From contig MKTX01000007.1 in NCBI GenBank assembly GCA_001898465.1, positions 62,001 to 126,000 on the forward strand: a stretch of 64,000 nt of DNA. Direction: 5' to 3'. A program made the position numbers and the translations under genes. Below, piece after piece: positions 42,928-52,061 of the stretch. The stretch's first letter is position 1, and each line of letters opens with the position of its first letter. Source of the stretch: Sphingobacteriales bacterium 39-19 (GTDB lineage Bacteria; Bacteroidota; Bacteroidia; Chitinophagales; Chitinophagaceae). The notes beneath the pieces were generated by a model. The model searched no databases, was not told the DNA's origin, and saw only the letters and a list, made by a program, of their open reading frames with translations.

Positions 42928-45726
42928 ATGCGCATTTTAATTTTTTTAATTGCTTTATTAAGCACAAATTTAAATTGTTTTTCTCAAACCGGAACCATTG
43001 AGGGTAAGATTACTAACAATACAAACGGAGCTGTTGTATATGGAGTTTCAATTACCATTGATGGGCAGGCAAAAGGTACAACCAGCGATGCTGACGGATA
43101 TTTTTCTCTAACCGTAGAAGCGGGTAAACCACATCGCATCAAACTTACTCATATAAATTTTGCACCTAAAGAAATTACCGACCTCACCGTAGAAAAAAAC
43201 CAGGTTCTTAATATAGATGTCTTACTGAACGAATCGTCAAAAACCGAGGATGTCGTTGTAGTTCGCACTTCAGGTAGTCGCCCGGAAACAGTAGCAGCAT
43301 TAATTGCTTACCAGCGCAATGCACCCGTGGTGGCACAGGTGATCAGTGCGGAGGCTATCCGCCGTAGCCCTGATAAAAATACAGGTGAAGTTTTAAAAAG
43401 AGTGTCCGGCGCCAGCATCCAGGAAGGAAAATACCTGGTAGTGCGTGGCCTGGCTGATCGGTATAACCAAGCCATGATAAATGGTGTATTGTTAAACAGT
43501 ACAGAACCCGATCGCAAAACTTTCAGTTTTGATATTATTCCATCGGCTATGATTGATAATATTATCATCAATAAATCTTTTATAACTGAACTTCCGGGAG
43601 AATGGGCAGGAGGCCTGATACAGGTGAACACAAAAGATGTACCGGCAAAAAATTTCTTTACCGTGCAAATAGGAACGGGCTTTAATACCCAAACCGTTGG
43701 AAAAGAATTTTTTGGTTACATGGGAAGTAATACTGATTGGCTGGGGTACGATAATGGGGCAAGAGCATTACCCAATGGGTTCCCATCTAAAAAAACATTT
43801 GCGCAATTGAGCCGGGAAGAAAAAACTCAGTGGGGTAAAGAATTTGAAAATATCTGGGATTCAAAAAAAGAGGGATCGAGCCTACTGGCTCTTAACCAAA
43901 CATTTTTGGTAAATGGCGGATTCAATAAAAAAATAAAAGATAGTAAGCTGGCTGGCATCTTTGCCCTCAGCTACAACCGCAGTAATAAAAGAGTGATTTA
44001 TCAGAACCAGGTAAACATGATTCAAAATGATATGGTCAGCCTGAGTTTTGATTATGAAAACAGCAAATACAATAAAGAAGTATTGGCTGCTGCTTTAGGG
44101 AATATTACGCTGCAATTGGGTAATAGAAATAAAATCTCTTTCCGCAATATATTAAATGTAAATACCAGTAATTATGTAACGCTGCGTACCGGTAAAGATT
44201 ATGAATCTAATTCTGATATTGGTGATAATATCCGGGCGTCTGAACTGGCATTTAAAGCCAATACATTTTTTAATTCGCAACTTTCAGGGGTGCACCAAAT
44301 AGCTGCTGCCAATTTAAAACTGCATTGGTTTGGAAGTTTCAATATTTTAGATCAATACATCCCCGATCAGCGCCGGGTACAGTACAATCAGGAAGATCCA
44401 ACCAATCCATCTTCTCCCTATGCCTTACTGGTAGGTGCTTCTAATGCATCGCAAAAATCGGGTAGTCGGTATTATGGTTTCCTGAACGATTATGTTTACA
44501 CCGCCGGCGCCGACCTGGCAAAAAACTTTAGCTGGAAAAAACGCACACAAATTATCAAAGGGGGTTATTTCTTCCAGGTGAAAGATCGTTTGTTCAACTC
44601 AAGGCCATTTGCTATTTATTTACCGATCGACAATAAAGAGCTGCGCCGCCTGCCTTTAAGCCAGGTATTTAATCCTGAGAATTTTGGCAATGGTTCCGAT
44701 AATCATTTTGCTTTCAGCGAACTTTCAGGAGATAGCTATCGCTATATTGCCAACAGCATTTTAAACGCAGGATTCTTACAACTAGACAATCAGTTTAGCG
44801 ATAAGTTGCGTGCCGTATGGGGTGTAAGGGTAGAGCATTTTGATCAGGTAGTAGGTAGCATGAAGGCTAAAGATCCACGCCATGTGCATAGCAAACTGAT
44901 CGATTATCTACCCGGTATAAACCTTACCTATAAATTAAAAGATAATACCAATCTGCGAGCTTCTGCTTCGCAAACGGTGATCCGTCCGGAATTTAGAGAG
45001 TTGAGTACATTTCAGTTTTATGATTTCGACCTGGGTGCTACGGTAGCTGGTAATACTAATTTGCAACGCACCAAGGTTTCTAATTTCGATCTGCGTTACG
45101 AACTCTATCCCGGTGCTGCTGAGCTCATCACTTTTGCCGTATTTTATAAATATTTCAAACTGCCCATCGAAGCTTATTTTAACCCGGGCGTAGGCGGTTC
45201 AAGCACGTATAATTTTATTAACGCCGATGAAGCCAATAGCTTTGGCGCTGAGCTTGAATTCCGTAAAAAGCTGGACTTTACGCCTGCTTTCAAAAACTTT
45301 ATTTTACAGGGTAATATTTCTTATATCTACAACCGGGTTACTTCTAAAACCACTAATTTAAATCGTCCCATGCAGGGCCAAAGTCCATACCTCATTAACC
45401 TGGGCCTGCAATACGATGAAGAAGTAAAAGGCTACAACGCTACTTTATTGTTCAACCAAATTGGCCGACGCATCGCATTTGTAGGCGGTACCGATCAGCC
45501 CGCTATTTGGGAAAACCCACGTCCACTCCTGGATTTTCAGGTAGGTAAAAAAATATTGGATAAAAAAGGCGCCATCAAACTTGGCATAGCCGATATCCTT
45601 AATAAAACAGCCATCTTTTACAACGATCTAAATCATAACAAAAAATATGATAAGGATAAAGATGTATTTGCCATCCGCAGAAAATATGGCAGCAATATCA
45701 GCATTTCGTTCAGCTATAATTTATAA
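42928..45726 (+). CDS. TonB-dependent receptor with carboxypeptidase-like N-domain
   Basis: 932 residues. Signal peptide to FSQT, a CarboxypepD_reg-like domain (GTIEGKITNNTNGAVVYGVS, residues about 23-105), plug domain (APVVAQVISAEAIRRSPD, NTGEVLKRVSGASIQEG, VVRGLADRYNQAMINGV) and a beta barrel ending NISISFSYNL. No SusD-type partner follows; the next gene is a beta-helix lipoprotein. The PHO-box-like promoter and phosphate neighbours suggest uptake under phosphate limitation, of a phosphorus-containing ligand (inference). Confidence 0.92.
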   Translation: MRILIFLIALLSTNLNCFSQTGTIEGKITNNTNGAVVYGVSITIDGQAKGTTSDADGYFSLTVEAGKPHRIKLTHINFAPKEITDLTVEKNQVLNIDVLLNESSKTEDVVVVRTSGSRPETVAALIAYQRNAPVVAQVISAEAIRRSPDKNTGEVLKRVSGASIQEGKYLVVRGLADRYNQAMINGVLLNSTEPDRKTFSFDIIPSAMIDNIIINKSFITELPGEWAGGLIQVNTKDVPAKNFFTVQIGTGFNTQTVGKEFFGYMGSNTDWLGYDNGARALPNGFPSKKTFAQLSREEKTQWGKEFENIWDSKKEGSSLLALNQTFLVNGGFNKKIKDSKLAGIFALSYNRSNKRVIYQNQVNMIQNDMVSLSFDYENSKYNKEVLAAALGNITLQLGNRNKISFRNILNVNTSNYVTLRTGKDYESNSDIGDNIRASELAFKANTFFNSQLSGVHQIAAANLKLHWFGSFNILDQYIPDQRRVQYNQEDPTNPSSPYALLVGASNASQKSGSRYYGFLNDYVYTAGADLAKNFSWKKRTQIIKGGYFFQVKDRLFNSRPFAIYLPIDNKELRRLPLSQVFNPENFGNGSDNHFAFSELSGDSYRYIANSILNAGFLQLDNQFSDKLRAVWGVRVEHFDQVVGSMKAKDPRHVHSKLIDYLPGINLTYKLKDNTNLRASASQTVIRPEFRELSTFQFYDFDLGATVAGNTNLQRTKVSNFDLRYELYPGAAELITFAVFYKYFKLPIEAYFNPGVGGSSTYNFINADEANSFGAELEFRKKLDFTPAFKNFILQGNISYIYNRVTSKTTNLNRPMQGQSPYLINLGLQYDEEVKGYNATLLFNQIGRRIAFVGGTDQPAIWENPRPLLDFQVGKKILDKKGAIKLGIADILNKTAIFYNDLNHNKKYDKDKDVFAIRRKYGSNISISFSYNL

Positions 45727-45756
45727 AATCATCATAACAAAAAAAATAACAACAAA

Positions 45757-47172
45757 ATGAAAAAGCTAATTATTTACGGTGTTTTAATAGCATGCACAGC
45801 ATTGAGCTGCCGTAAAATAGAAGTAGATGGCGATTCAAACGGAGGCGGTTCTACCAATCCGCCACCCACATCAGAGAACATTATTTTAGAGGGGCGTATC
45901 TCGGCCAACCGTACCCTGAAAGCAGAGTACACGTATAAATTACGGGGTTTGGTATATGTAACCAATGGCGCTATTTTAACCATTGAGCCGGGTACAAAGA
46001 TCGTAGGAGAAAACGGCCGCAATGGTGGTTTAATCATCACCCGCAGTTGCCAGATTAAAGCAGAAGGAACCGCAGACAAACCCATTGTATTTACTTCAGA
46101 ATCTACCAATCCGCAAAGAGGCGATTGGGCCGGGATCGTAATTTTGGGTAATGCGCCTACCAATGCATCTTTTAATGGTGTACAAGGTGTAGGCGAAGTA
46201 GAAGGTGGCGTAAACAACAGCGATGGCCTGGGTTTATATGGCACGCCCGCTACACAGCAACAAAACCCCGCCGATAATAGCGGTATCTTAAGATATGTAC
46301 GTATTGAATATGCAGGGTATGCATTTTTACCCGATAAAGAAATTAACGCCTTAACCCTTGGCGGCGTTGGTAGCCAAACAGTCATTGATCATATTCAGAT
46401 CAGCTATTCAAACGATGATGCCATCGAATGGTTTGGTGGTACAGTAAATTGCAAATACCTGATTGCATACAAAACCCTGGATGATGATTTTGATACAGAC
46501 AATGGTTACAATGGCCGGGTTCAGTTCGGTATTATCTTAAGAGATTCAGGTGTTGCAGATATTTCGAAAGTAGAAGGTTTTGAAAGTGATAACGATGCAG
46601 CCGGTAGTTCATTAACGCCTCAAACAGCGCCTGTATTTTCAAACATCACCGTGATTGGACCAAGGGCTACTGCTGCCAACGTAGGCAACGCATATTATTT
46701 AGCCGCAGCGCAGATCCGCAGAAACTCAAGCCTGTCTTTATTTAATTCAGTGATCATGGGTTGGCCCGTTGGTGTTTACATCGATGCTACTAAAGGTATT
46801 CCGGTTGATAATAATATTCCTTATTCATTGTTTATCCAAAACAGCATCATTGCAGGTTGTGCAGAGCCGGTAAAATATAGCATCACCGGTAATAGCAATC
46901 CTCCGCAAACGCCCAATACCACACAAACTATTTTAACCTGGTTTAATACACCTGCTTATGGTAATAGTATTTTGCAAAACAATACCGATGTTGGTTTAGG
47001 TGCTCCATTCAATTATGCAAATCCCGATTTCAACCCTACAGCTGCTTCTGCCGCTACTTCCGGCGCTAGCTTTAGCCATGTAAAATTAAGTACCGGCTTC
47101 AGTGCAGTTACTTACCGCGGCGCTTGCACCGTAGGTGATACCTGGTGGAAGGGTTGGACAAAATTTAACTAA
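45757..47172 (+). CDS. beta-helix outer membrane lipoprotein, probable partner of the TonB receptor
   Basis: 471 residues. Lipoprotein signal peptide ACTALSCRKIEVDG (Cys about residue 18), a Gly/Pro spacer, then right-handed beta-helix style repeats: GLVYVTNGAILTIEPGTKIVGE, GTADKPIVFTSESTNPQRGDW, YVRIEYAGY, IQISYSNDDAIEWFGGTVN, YKTLDDDFDTDNGYNGRVQF. The Asp-rich DDDFDTDNGY stretch could bind calcium. It starts 30 bases after the receptor stop and ends in a clear terminator, so the two form an operon. Probably the surface substrate-binding component; ligand unknown. Confidence 0.82.
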   Translation: MKKLIIYGVLIACTALSCRKIEVDGDSNGGGSTNPPPTSENIILEGRISANRTLKAEYTYKLRGLVYVTNGAILTIEPGTKIVGENGRNGGLIITRSCQIKAEGTADKPIVFTSESTNPQRGDWAGIVILGNAPTNASFNGVQGVGEVEGGVNNSDGLGLYGTPATQQQNPADNSGILRYVRIEYAGYAFLPDKEINALTLGGVGSQTVIDHIQISYSNDDAIEWFGGTVNCKYLIAYKTLDDDFDTDNGYNGRVQFGIILRDSGVADISKVEGFESDNDAAGSSLTPQTAPVFSNITVIGPRATAANVGNAYYLAAAQIRRNSSLSLFNSVIMGWPVGVYIDATKGIPVDNNIPYSLFIQNSIIAGCAEPVKYSITGNSNPPQTPNTTQTILTWFNTPAYGNSILQNNTDVGLGAPFNYANPDFNPTAASAATSGASFSHVKLSTGFSAVTYRGACTVGDTWWKGWTKFN

Positions 47173-47196
47173 TAGTTCTCCATTTCATGTGCAAAG

Positions 47197-47219
47197 GCAG
47201 CCGCAAGGCTGCTTTTTTT
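47197..47219 (+). terminator. terminator after the receptor-lipoprotein operon
   Basis: Stem GCAGCC / GGCTGC with loop GCAA, followed by seven T, about 25 bases after the stop codon. Confidence 0.9.
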
Positions 47220-47323
47220 ATTTTGCTACCGGTGGCATCAAGTTCAAGCAACTTCATTGGCTACGCTCAGTTCATCTTCAGTTGGCATGGCAGCGTTTAG
47301 CCTTAGTTCTAAGTGAGCTGTAT

Positions 47324-47562
47324 TTATAGCTCCGGCGTATATTTATGAATTCTATCTTCCAGATATTTTGCAAAATGTTTTCCCCATTCTTCTGTACCAT
47401 ATCCTACTTTTATATCGGCAGGGGTGCCTGTAAATTTAAGGGTATAAGTACCATCACTAGCGGCCATGGTAACATAGTAATCGGCAAAATTACCCGAGCT
47501 TAGGTTTAAATAAATAAGCTGCATTAAAACATCTACATCAGCCGGGCTAAAAATTGAAACTA
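47324..47562 (-). pseudogene. orphan C-terminal fragment of the 49.8-kb lipoprotein with a different tail
   Basis: Directly after the stop of the DUF6705 gene begins a frame reading IFSPADVDVLMQLIYLNLS to YGTEEWGKHFAKY, nearly identical to residues about 435-500 of the lipoprotein at 48153-49817, then a different end (LEDRIHKYTPEL). At DNA level 47363-47554 matches 48321-48512 with 7 differences in 192. It has no start, leader or linker of its own. Looks like a remnant or recombination donor rather than an expressed gene. Confidence 0.75.
47363..47554 (-). repeat. 192-bp repeat, orphan copy
   Basis: Matches 48321-48512 in the same orientation, 958 bases apart, with 7 differences. Confidence 0.9.
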
Positions 47563-48141
47563 TTGTTTTGTTAAACCCATGTTTCTTGGAAAAATAGTTC
47601 TGTAATTTCCATACCCCCCGGGGCAATTTGAAGGATCAAATAGATCACCGCCTCTTATAAAAGAAATTGACATTTTTGTGGAGTCAATAGTTCTTAAAGA
47701 AATAAAGATATCTCCCCAATCATTGCATTCAGAGTTAGCGCCAAAATACATATTATAAACCCTTGGTGTGCCAAAATTTTTGCCAAACATTGATGTATTT
47801 GAATCGGAACTATCTAAATCATTAAACAATACCTGGTTGGTTAAAGAGTCTTTAACAAGCACACGGCCAATTAGAGCATCCCATTTAATGCCGTCACCCG
47901 GCAGGCCAAAATCCCATGCTGTTTTTTTAGTAAACCTCACTTCGTAAAGCCAGCCTGCATTACTGCCTTTCCAAATACCAATAAAAGGGTCAAGCTTGTG
48001 GTTAATGTCTTTTACATAATTTACTGTTGCCGGAAAAAGACTGTCTCCTGTATAAGTGGCAGCCTGCTCTAATGATATTACAGATTGTGCTTTTGCTGTA
48101 TTGAAGCAGCATGAAAAAGCAATAATAATTAAATGTTTCAT
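47560..48141 (-). CDS. DUF6705 family secreted protein
   Basis: 193 residues from Met 48141 (MKHLIIIAFSCCF); an ATG two codons earlier is possible. Signal peptide ending NTAKAQS. Motifs of the family: ISLEQAATYTGD, VKDINHKLDPFIGIWKGS, GIKWDALIGRVLV, GANSECNDWGDIFISL and a C-terminal MGLTKQ. DUF6705 proteins are common in Bacteroidota and uncharacterised. Eleven bases after the lipoprotein stop, so an operon partner, in the same place as the small secreted genes of the 33-37-kb island. Confidence 0.82.
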   Translation of the reverse strand: MKHLIIIAFSCCFNTAKAQSVISLEQAATYTGDSLFPATVNYVKDINHKLDPFIGIWKGSNAGWLYEVRFTKKTAWDFGLPGDGIKWDALIGRVLVKDSLTNQVLFNDLDSSDSNTSMFGKNFGTPRVYNMYFGANSECNDWGDIFISLRTIDSTKMSISFIRGGDLFDPSNCPGGYGNYRTIFPRNMGLTKQ

Positions 48142-48152
48142 ATACAAAAGTT

Positions 48153-49817
48153 TTAAGGGCAGGGTGTTTTAATAATTTTATTATTTACGGTAAGCGTTAC
48201 CTGGTCAATGGTATCATTGCTGTTTATTTTATATAAACCTACCCCGTTAAGCTGCATTACATCTCTCAGGTATGTTAAAAATGTTTTTTCCAGTCCATAT
48301 TTTTTTAACCAGTCGTTACAATATTTTGCAAAATGCTTTCTCCATTCTTCTGTGCCATATCCTACTTTTATATCGGCAGGAGTGCCTGTAAATTTAAGGG
48401 TATAAGTACCATCACTAGCGGCCATGGTAACATAATAATCGGCAAAATTGCCCGAGCTTAGGTTTAAATAAATAAGCTGCATTAAAACATCTACATCAGC
48501 GGGGCTAAAAATGCGGATGGGTTTATTTAAAGTAGTTTCTTCATCACCATAAATATTAATAGATGTTACTTCATAATCGTTCAAATGGTTATGCGAAAAG
48601 CCTTTGATTGTGCTATCTACAGGAGCTTCTATTGCGTCTGAATTGCTGGTAGATGGGGCAGGTACAAGCGCCGTAAACTGGTTTTGTTTATTTTCACTAA
48701 AGCCCGCTTCTTTTTTTTCGTTAAACTTTGTTTTAAGGTAGCTAATTCTGTTTTTATAGGCTGTATCTGCGTTTTGTACCTTTAATACAGCGCAGGGGTC
48801 ATAAACGTCTTCTATAGGTATTGGCTCCCAGCCAGGACCTCCTGTTGCGGGAGGGCATTCAGGTAAATCTTCGGGCGGTACTATTTGGCTGGTATTTACT
48901 ACATTACTACCTGTATTGCACAGGTAATAGTATGGTATGCCCCCAGTTTCGCCACCTCCTGTACTGGGTACACCGGTAGTTCCTCCACCGGTATATATCC
49001 CATTGTCCCACTCTATGCCTATTATATAACAATTATTATATACAGCTTCAATGCCACAGGATACTTTTTTAATATTCTGTTGTGTTTTGGCAGCCGGGCA
49101 ATTCCATGTAATACTAACAGAAGATTGTGCGCATTGGTAAATAACTGTTATGTTATTTTGTTGCTGGAGTGAATCAGAAAAACCAACGGTTAGTGTAGCT
49201 GTATCACTTTCCTGTGGCCTAAACAAGCTATGGTCAGTTACTTTAAAATGAGAATAGCCAAATATCATTTTTTCAAACTGCATCATCAGGCTGGCATAGT
49301 TCTCTGCTGTGTTTAATGAGCTTTCATTTACATTATAATCTAATAACTTATAATCTTGCGTAAGCCGGTATCTAAAATCCATACTATCTCCCGGACTTAG
49401 CTTTACTTCAATAAAACCTGCAACCCTTTGACTGCCCTGCTTCACAAATGGGATACAAATAAGGGTGTCATTTGAATTATTGTTTGAAGCAGAAGAAACA
49501 AAACTTTGTGGATTTTGGCTATTCTTCATAGTAGCAAGTGTTTTATTCCAAACAGGGTATCCATTTTTTAAGGCAAATGCAGTAACAAAGGGCTTCAGTT
49601 CGTTTTTATGTTGCAATGTTTTTATGATTCTTTTCGTAAGATCGTCAGTACCTTCTGGGGTATTAAAAAAATCTCTTGTAACTGCAATAATGTTAGCATT
49701 TGGAGAATCCGTATCCATTTTTTTGCATGAAATAATAAAGAAAATAATGGAGAAATAAAAAAGCAGTTGTTTAAGAGTACGAATTATTTTAATAAGCGGA
49801 TAGTTATTTGTTTTCAT
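48153..49817 (-). CDS. modular CKKMD-family lipoprotein, intact, with JAB-like C-terminal domain
   Basis: 554 residues. Lipoprotein signal peptide with FIISCKKMDTDS (Cys31) and no poly-C tract. N-terminal domain with FFNTPEG, FALKNGYPVWNKTL, CIPFVKQG and VAGFIEVKLSPGD, clearly related to the 32.88-kb gene; linker GGGTTGVPSTGGGETGGIP to CPPATGGPGWEPIPI; C-terminal domain with GFSHNHLND and IRIFSPADVDVL, then DYYVTMAASDGTYTLKF. HxH followed by FSPxD recalls JAB/MPN-type metal sites, seen also in the island protein. Followed by the DUF6705 gene and a partial copy of its own C-terminus. Confidence 0.8.
   Translation of the reverse strand: MKTNNYPLIKIIRTLKQLLFYFSIIFFIISCKKMDTDSPNANIIAVTRDFFNTPEGTDDLTKRIIKTLQHKNELKPFVTAFALKNGYPVWNKTLATMKNSQNPQSFVSSASNNNSNDTLICIPFVKQGSQRVAGFIEVKLSPGDSMDFRYRLTQDYKLLDYNVNESSLNTAENYASLMMQFEKMIFGYSHFKVTDHSLFRPQESDTATLTVGFSDSLQQQNNITVIYQCAQSSVSITWNCPAAKTQQNIKKVSCGIEAVYNNCYIIGIEWDNGIYTGGGTTGVPSTGGGETGGIPYYYLCNTGSNVVNTSQIVPPEDLPECPPATGGPGWEPIPIEDVYDPCAVLKVQNADTAYKNRISYLKTKFNEKKEAGFSENKQNQFTALVPAPSTSNSDAIEAPVDSTIKGFSHNHLNDYEVTSINIYGDEETTLNKPIRIFSPADVDVLMQLIYLNLSSGNFADYYVTMAASDGTYTLKFTGTPADIKVGYGTEEWRKHFAKYCNDWLKKYGLEKTFLTYLRDVMQLNGVGLYKINSNDTIDQVTLTVNNKIIKTPCP
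48321..48512 (-). repeat. 192-bp repeat, copy inside the lipoprotein gene
   Basis: Codes for the FSPADVDVL to EEWRKHFAKY part of the C-terminal domain; duplicated at 47363-47554. Confidence 0.9.
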
Positions 49818-49951
49818 TACAAATTTAATAAATCAATAGAAAAATGTGAACTTAAAATGATTATTAAAAATAACTTTACAACATTCAATTATATATAAAT
49901 ACAAATAAAAAATTATCTATTTGTAGTTGAACTTAGACTTAATTTTATTCG

Positions 49952-51859
49952 TTGTCAGACTATACACATATATTAAAAAAATATTGGGGCCATAGTGATT
50001 TCCGCCCATTGCAACTTGAAATAATTGAAGCGGTAATGGCTCAAAAAGATTGCCTGGCATTACTACCTACAGGTGGCGGCAAATCTGTTTGCTTTCAAAT
50101 ACCGGCCATGGCGATGGATGGCATTTGCCTGGTAGTAAGCCCGCTTATTGCCTTAATGAAAGACCAGGTTGAAAATTTAAAAAACCGGGGTATCCATGCA
50201 CTGGCCATATATTCCGGTATGAGTGAACGGGAAGTAATACAGGCATACAAAAATGCAGCCTATGGAAATTATAAATTTTTATATCTCTCGCCCGAAAGGC
50301 TGGAAACAGCTTTATTTTTAGAATACCTGCCTGCCATAAAACCTGTTTTAATTGCGGTGGACGAAGCGCATTGTATTTCGCAATGGGGTTACGATTTCAG
50401 GCCTCCATACTTGCGCATAGCTGCTTTACGGGAACATTTGCCCGGGGTTCCTGTTATAGCGCTTACGGCTTCGGCTACACCCCGTGTACAAAAGGATATT
50501 TGCGATAATCTTAAGTTCAGCAAGGGATATGCCGTTTTTGAACAATCTTTTATAAGGCCTAATTTATCTTACAGTGTTTTTATGCCACAGGCCAAGCAAA
50601 CAAAAATGCTGCAGGTATTAACCCATGTACCCGGGAGCGCTATTATTTATTGTAAAAGCAGGAAACATACTTTGCAAATTGCTCAAATGCTCCAGGCAAA
50701 TGGTTTACAGGCTCACTATTATCATGCAGGCTTAAGCAGCGAAGAGCGTTCTCAAAAACAGGAAGAATGGAAAAATAACAAAGTTCGCATTATGGTTTGT
50801 ACCAATGCATTTGGAATGGGTATTGATAAACCCGATGTGCGGGTAGTACTGCATTACGATATGCCCGATTGCCTGGAGAATTATTACCAGGAAGCAGGCA
50901 GGGCAGGCCGGGATGGGAAAAGAGCCTATGCTGTGTTATTGCATGACTATAATGAAGTACAGGATTTGCTCTTTAAAACACATATTAAATACCCCGATGC
51001 AGAATTTTTAAAAGAACTCTATATCCAGCTCATGAATTACCTGCAAGTACCTGCCGGTATGGGCGATAGTTTAAGTTATGATTTTGACCTGGCAGATTTT
51101 GTAGAAAAATATAAATTGAACGCTTTTACCACCAGTTTTGGAATTCAGGCACTGGCCTTTTTAGGGTTTATCAGTTTTTCAGATCATCTTTTAAAATCAG
51201 CTACCCTTGAATTTACTTTACGGGGCAGGGGATTGCAGGATTTTGAAAAGATGAATCCAAACCTGGAGCCTGTTATAAAAGGATTATTGCGAAGTTATGA
51301 GGGCATCCTGGATTATCCCGTTACGATTGATGAGAGAAAACTGGCCGGCTTTATAAAAATTCCCCGGGAAGAGCTTATTACACAATTAAACCTGTTACAG
51401 CAATACCAGGTTGTGTCTTATAAACCATCGTATGCAGGGCAGCAAATCATATTATTAAAAAACAGGGTGTACAGCAATGATTTATTTATAAATACCCGCT
51501 TTTTGTTAGAACAAAAGCAACATTATGAGCACCGGGTATCGGGTATGTCAAATTATATTAATAATAAAGTGGAGTGCCGGAATAAACAAATAGCTGCGTA
51601 TTTTGGAGATTTTAAAGCGGTTAATTGCCAAATATGTGATAATTGCATTAATAATAGTGCAACCGGTTTGGCTGCGGGGGATTTAAAAATCCTGGCAGAA
51701 AAAATTTTGGGATTATTGCGGCAAGAGGCATTACCTGTAACCAGCCTTATACAAAAACTTAAGCCGGTAAAAGAAAATCATATTTGGATTGTATTGAATT
51801 TTTTAATGGCCGAAGAAAAAATAACTGTTGATAAAAATAAGCAGGTATCTGTAAAATAA
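49952..51859 (+). CDS. recQ: ATP-dependent DNA helicase RecQ
   Basis: 635 residues from a TTG at 49952 (reads MSDYTHILKKYWGHSDFRPLQ); no ATG lies before the conserved start. Motifs: LLPTGGGKSVCFQIPA (Walker A), AVDEAHCISQWGYDFRP (DEAH), ALTASATPRV, and AFGMGIDKPDVR with QEAGRAGRDGK. The RQC zinc region shows ECRNKQIAAYFGD and CQICDNC. No HRDC domain at the C-terminus, unlike E. coli RecQ. Unwinds DNA 3' to 5' in recombination and repair. Confidence 0.94.
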   Translation: MSDYTHILKKYWGHSDFRPLQLEIIEAVMAQKDCLALLPTGGGKSVCFQIPAMAMDGICLVVSPLIALMKDQVENLKNRGIHALAIYSGMSEREVIQAYKNAAYGNYKFLYLSPERLETALFLEYLPAIKPVLIAVDEAHCISQWGYDFRPPYLRIAALREHLPGVPVIALTASATPRVQKDICDNLKFSKGYAVFEQSFIRPNLSYSVFMPQAKQTKMLQVLTHVPGSAIIYCKSRKHTLQIAQMLQANGLQAHYYHAGLSSEERSQKQEEWKNNKVRIMVCTNAFGMGIDKPDVRVVLHYDMPDCLENYYQEAGRAGRDGKRAYAVLLHDYNEVQDLLFKTHIKYPDAEFLKELYIQLMNYLQVPAGMGDSLSYDFDLADFVEKYKLNAFTTSFGIQALAFLGFISFSDHLLKSATLEFTLRGRGLQDFEKMNPNLEPVIKGLLRSYEGILDYPVTIDERKLAGFIKIPREELITQLNLLQQYQVVSYKPSYAGQQIILLKNRVYSNDLFINTRFLLEQKQHYEHRVSGMSNYINNKVECRNKQIAAYFGDFKAVNCQICDNCINNSATGLAAGDLKILAEKILGLLRQEALPVTSLIQKLKPVKENHIWIVLNFLMAEEKITVDKNKQVSVK

Positions 51860-51863
51860 AAAA

Positions 51864-51888
51864 GGGACCAAGATAGAAATCTAGTCCC
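51864..51888 (-). terminator. terminator for the leftward sulfatase gene
   Basis: Stem GGGAC / GTCCC with an inner AGAT / ATCT; on the minus strand it is followed by a T-run, about 175 bases after the stop of the gene at 52062. Confidence 0.6.
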
Positions 51889-52061
51889 GCTTTAAAATCC
51901 AATATCCTATGAAAAACCGATGTAAAAGTAACTGCCTTTTACCGATTCTCCAAATTATTTGAGGTTTTTTTGTAGAATTTATACTACATAGTGTCGAATA
52001 TTACCAAAAGATAAGTAATTAAATGATTATTAATGAGTTTGGTGAATGTAAATAAGGCGTT

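Noticed and set aside
45774-46385. 203-codon open frame antisense to the beta-helix lipoprotein
   Set aside because: Overlaps a gene with a clear lipoprotein signal and operon position; no motif.
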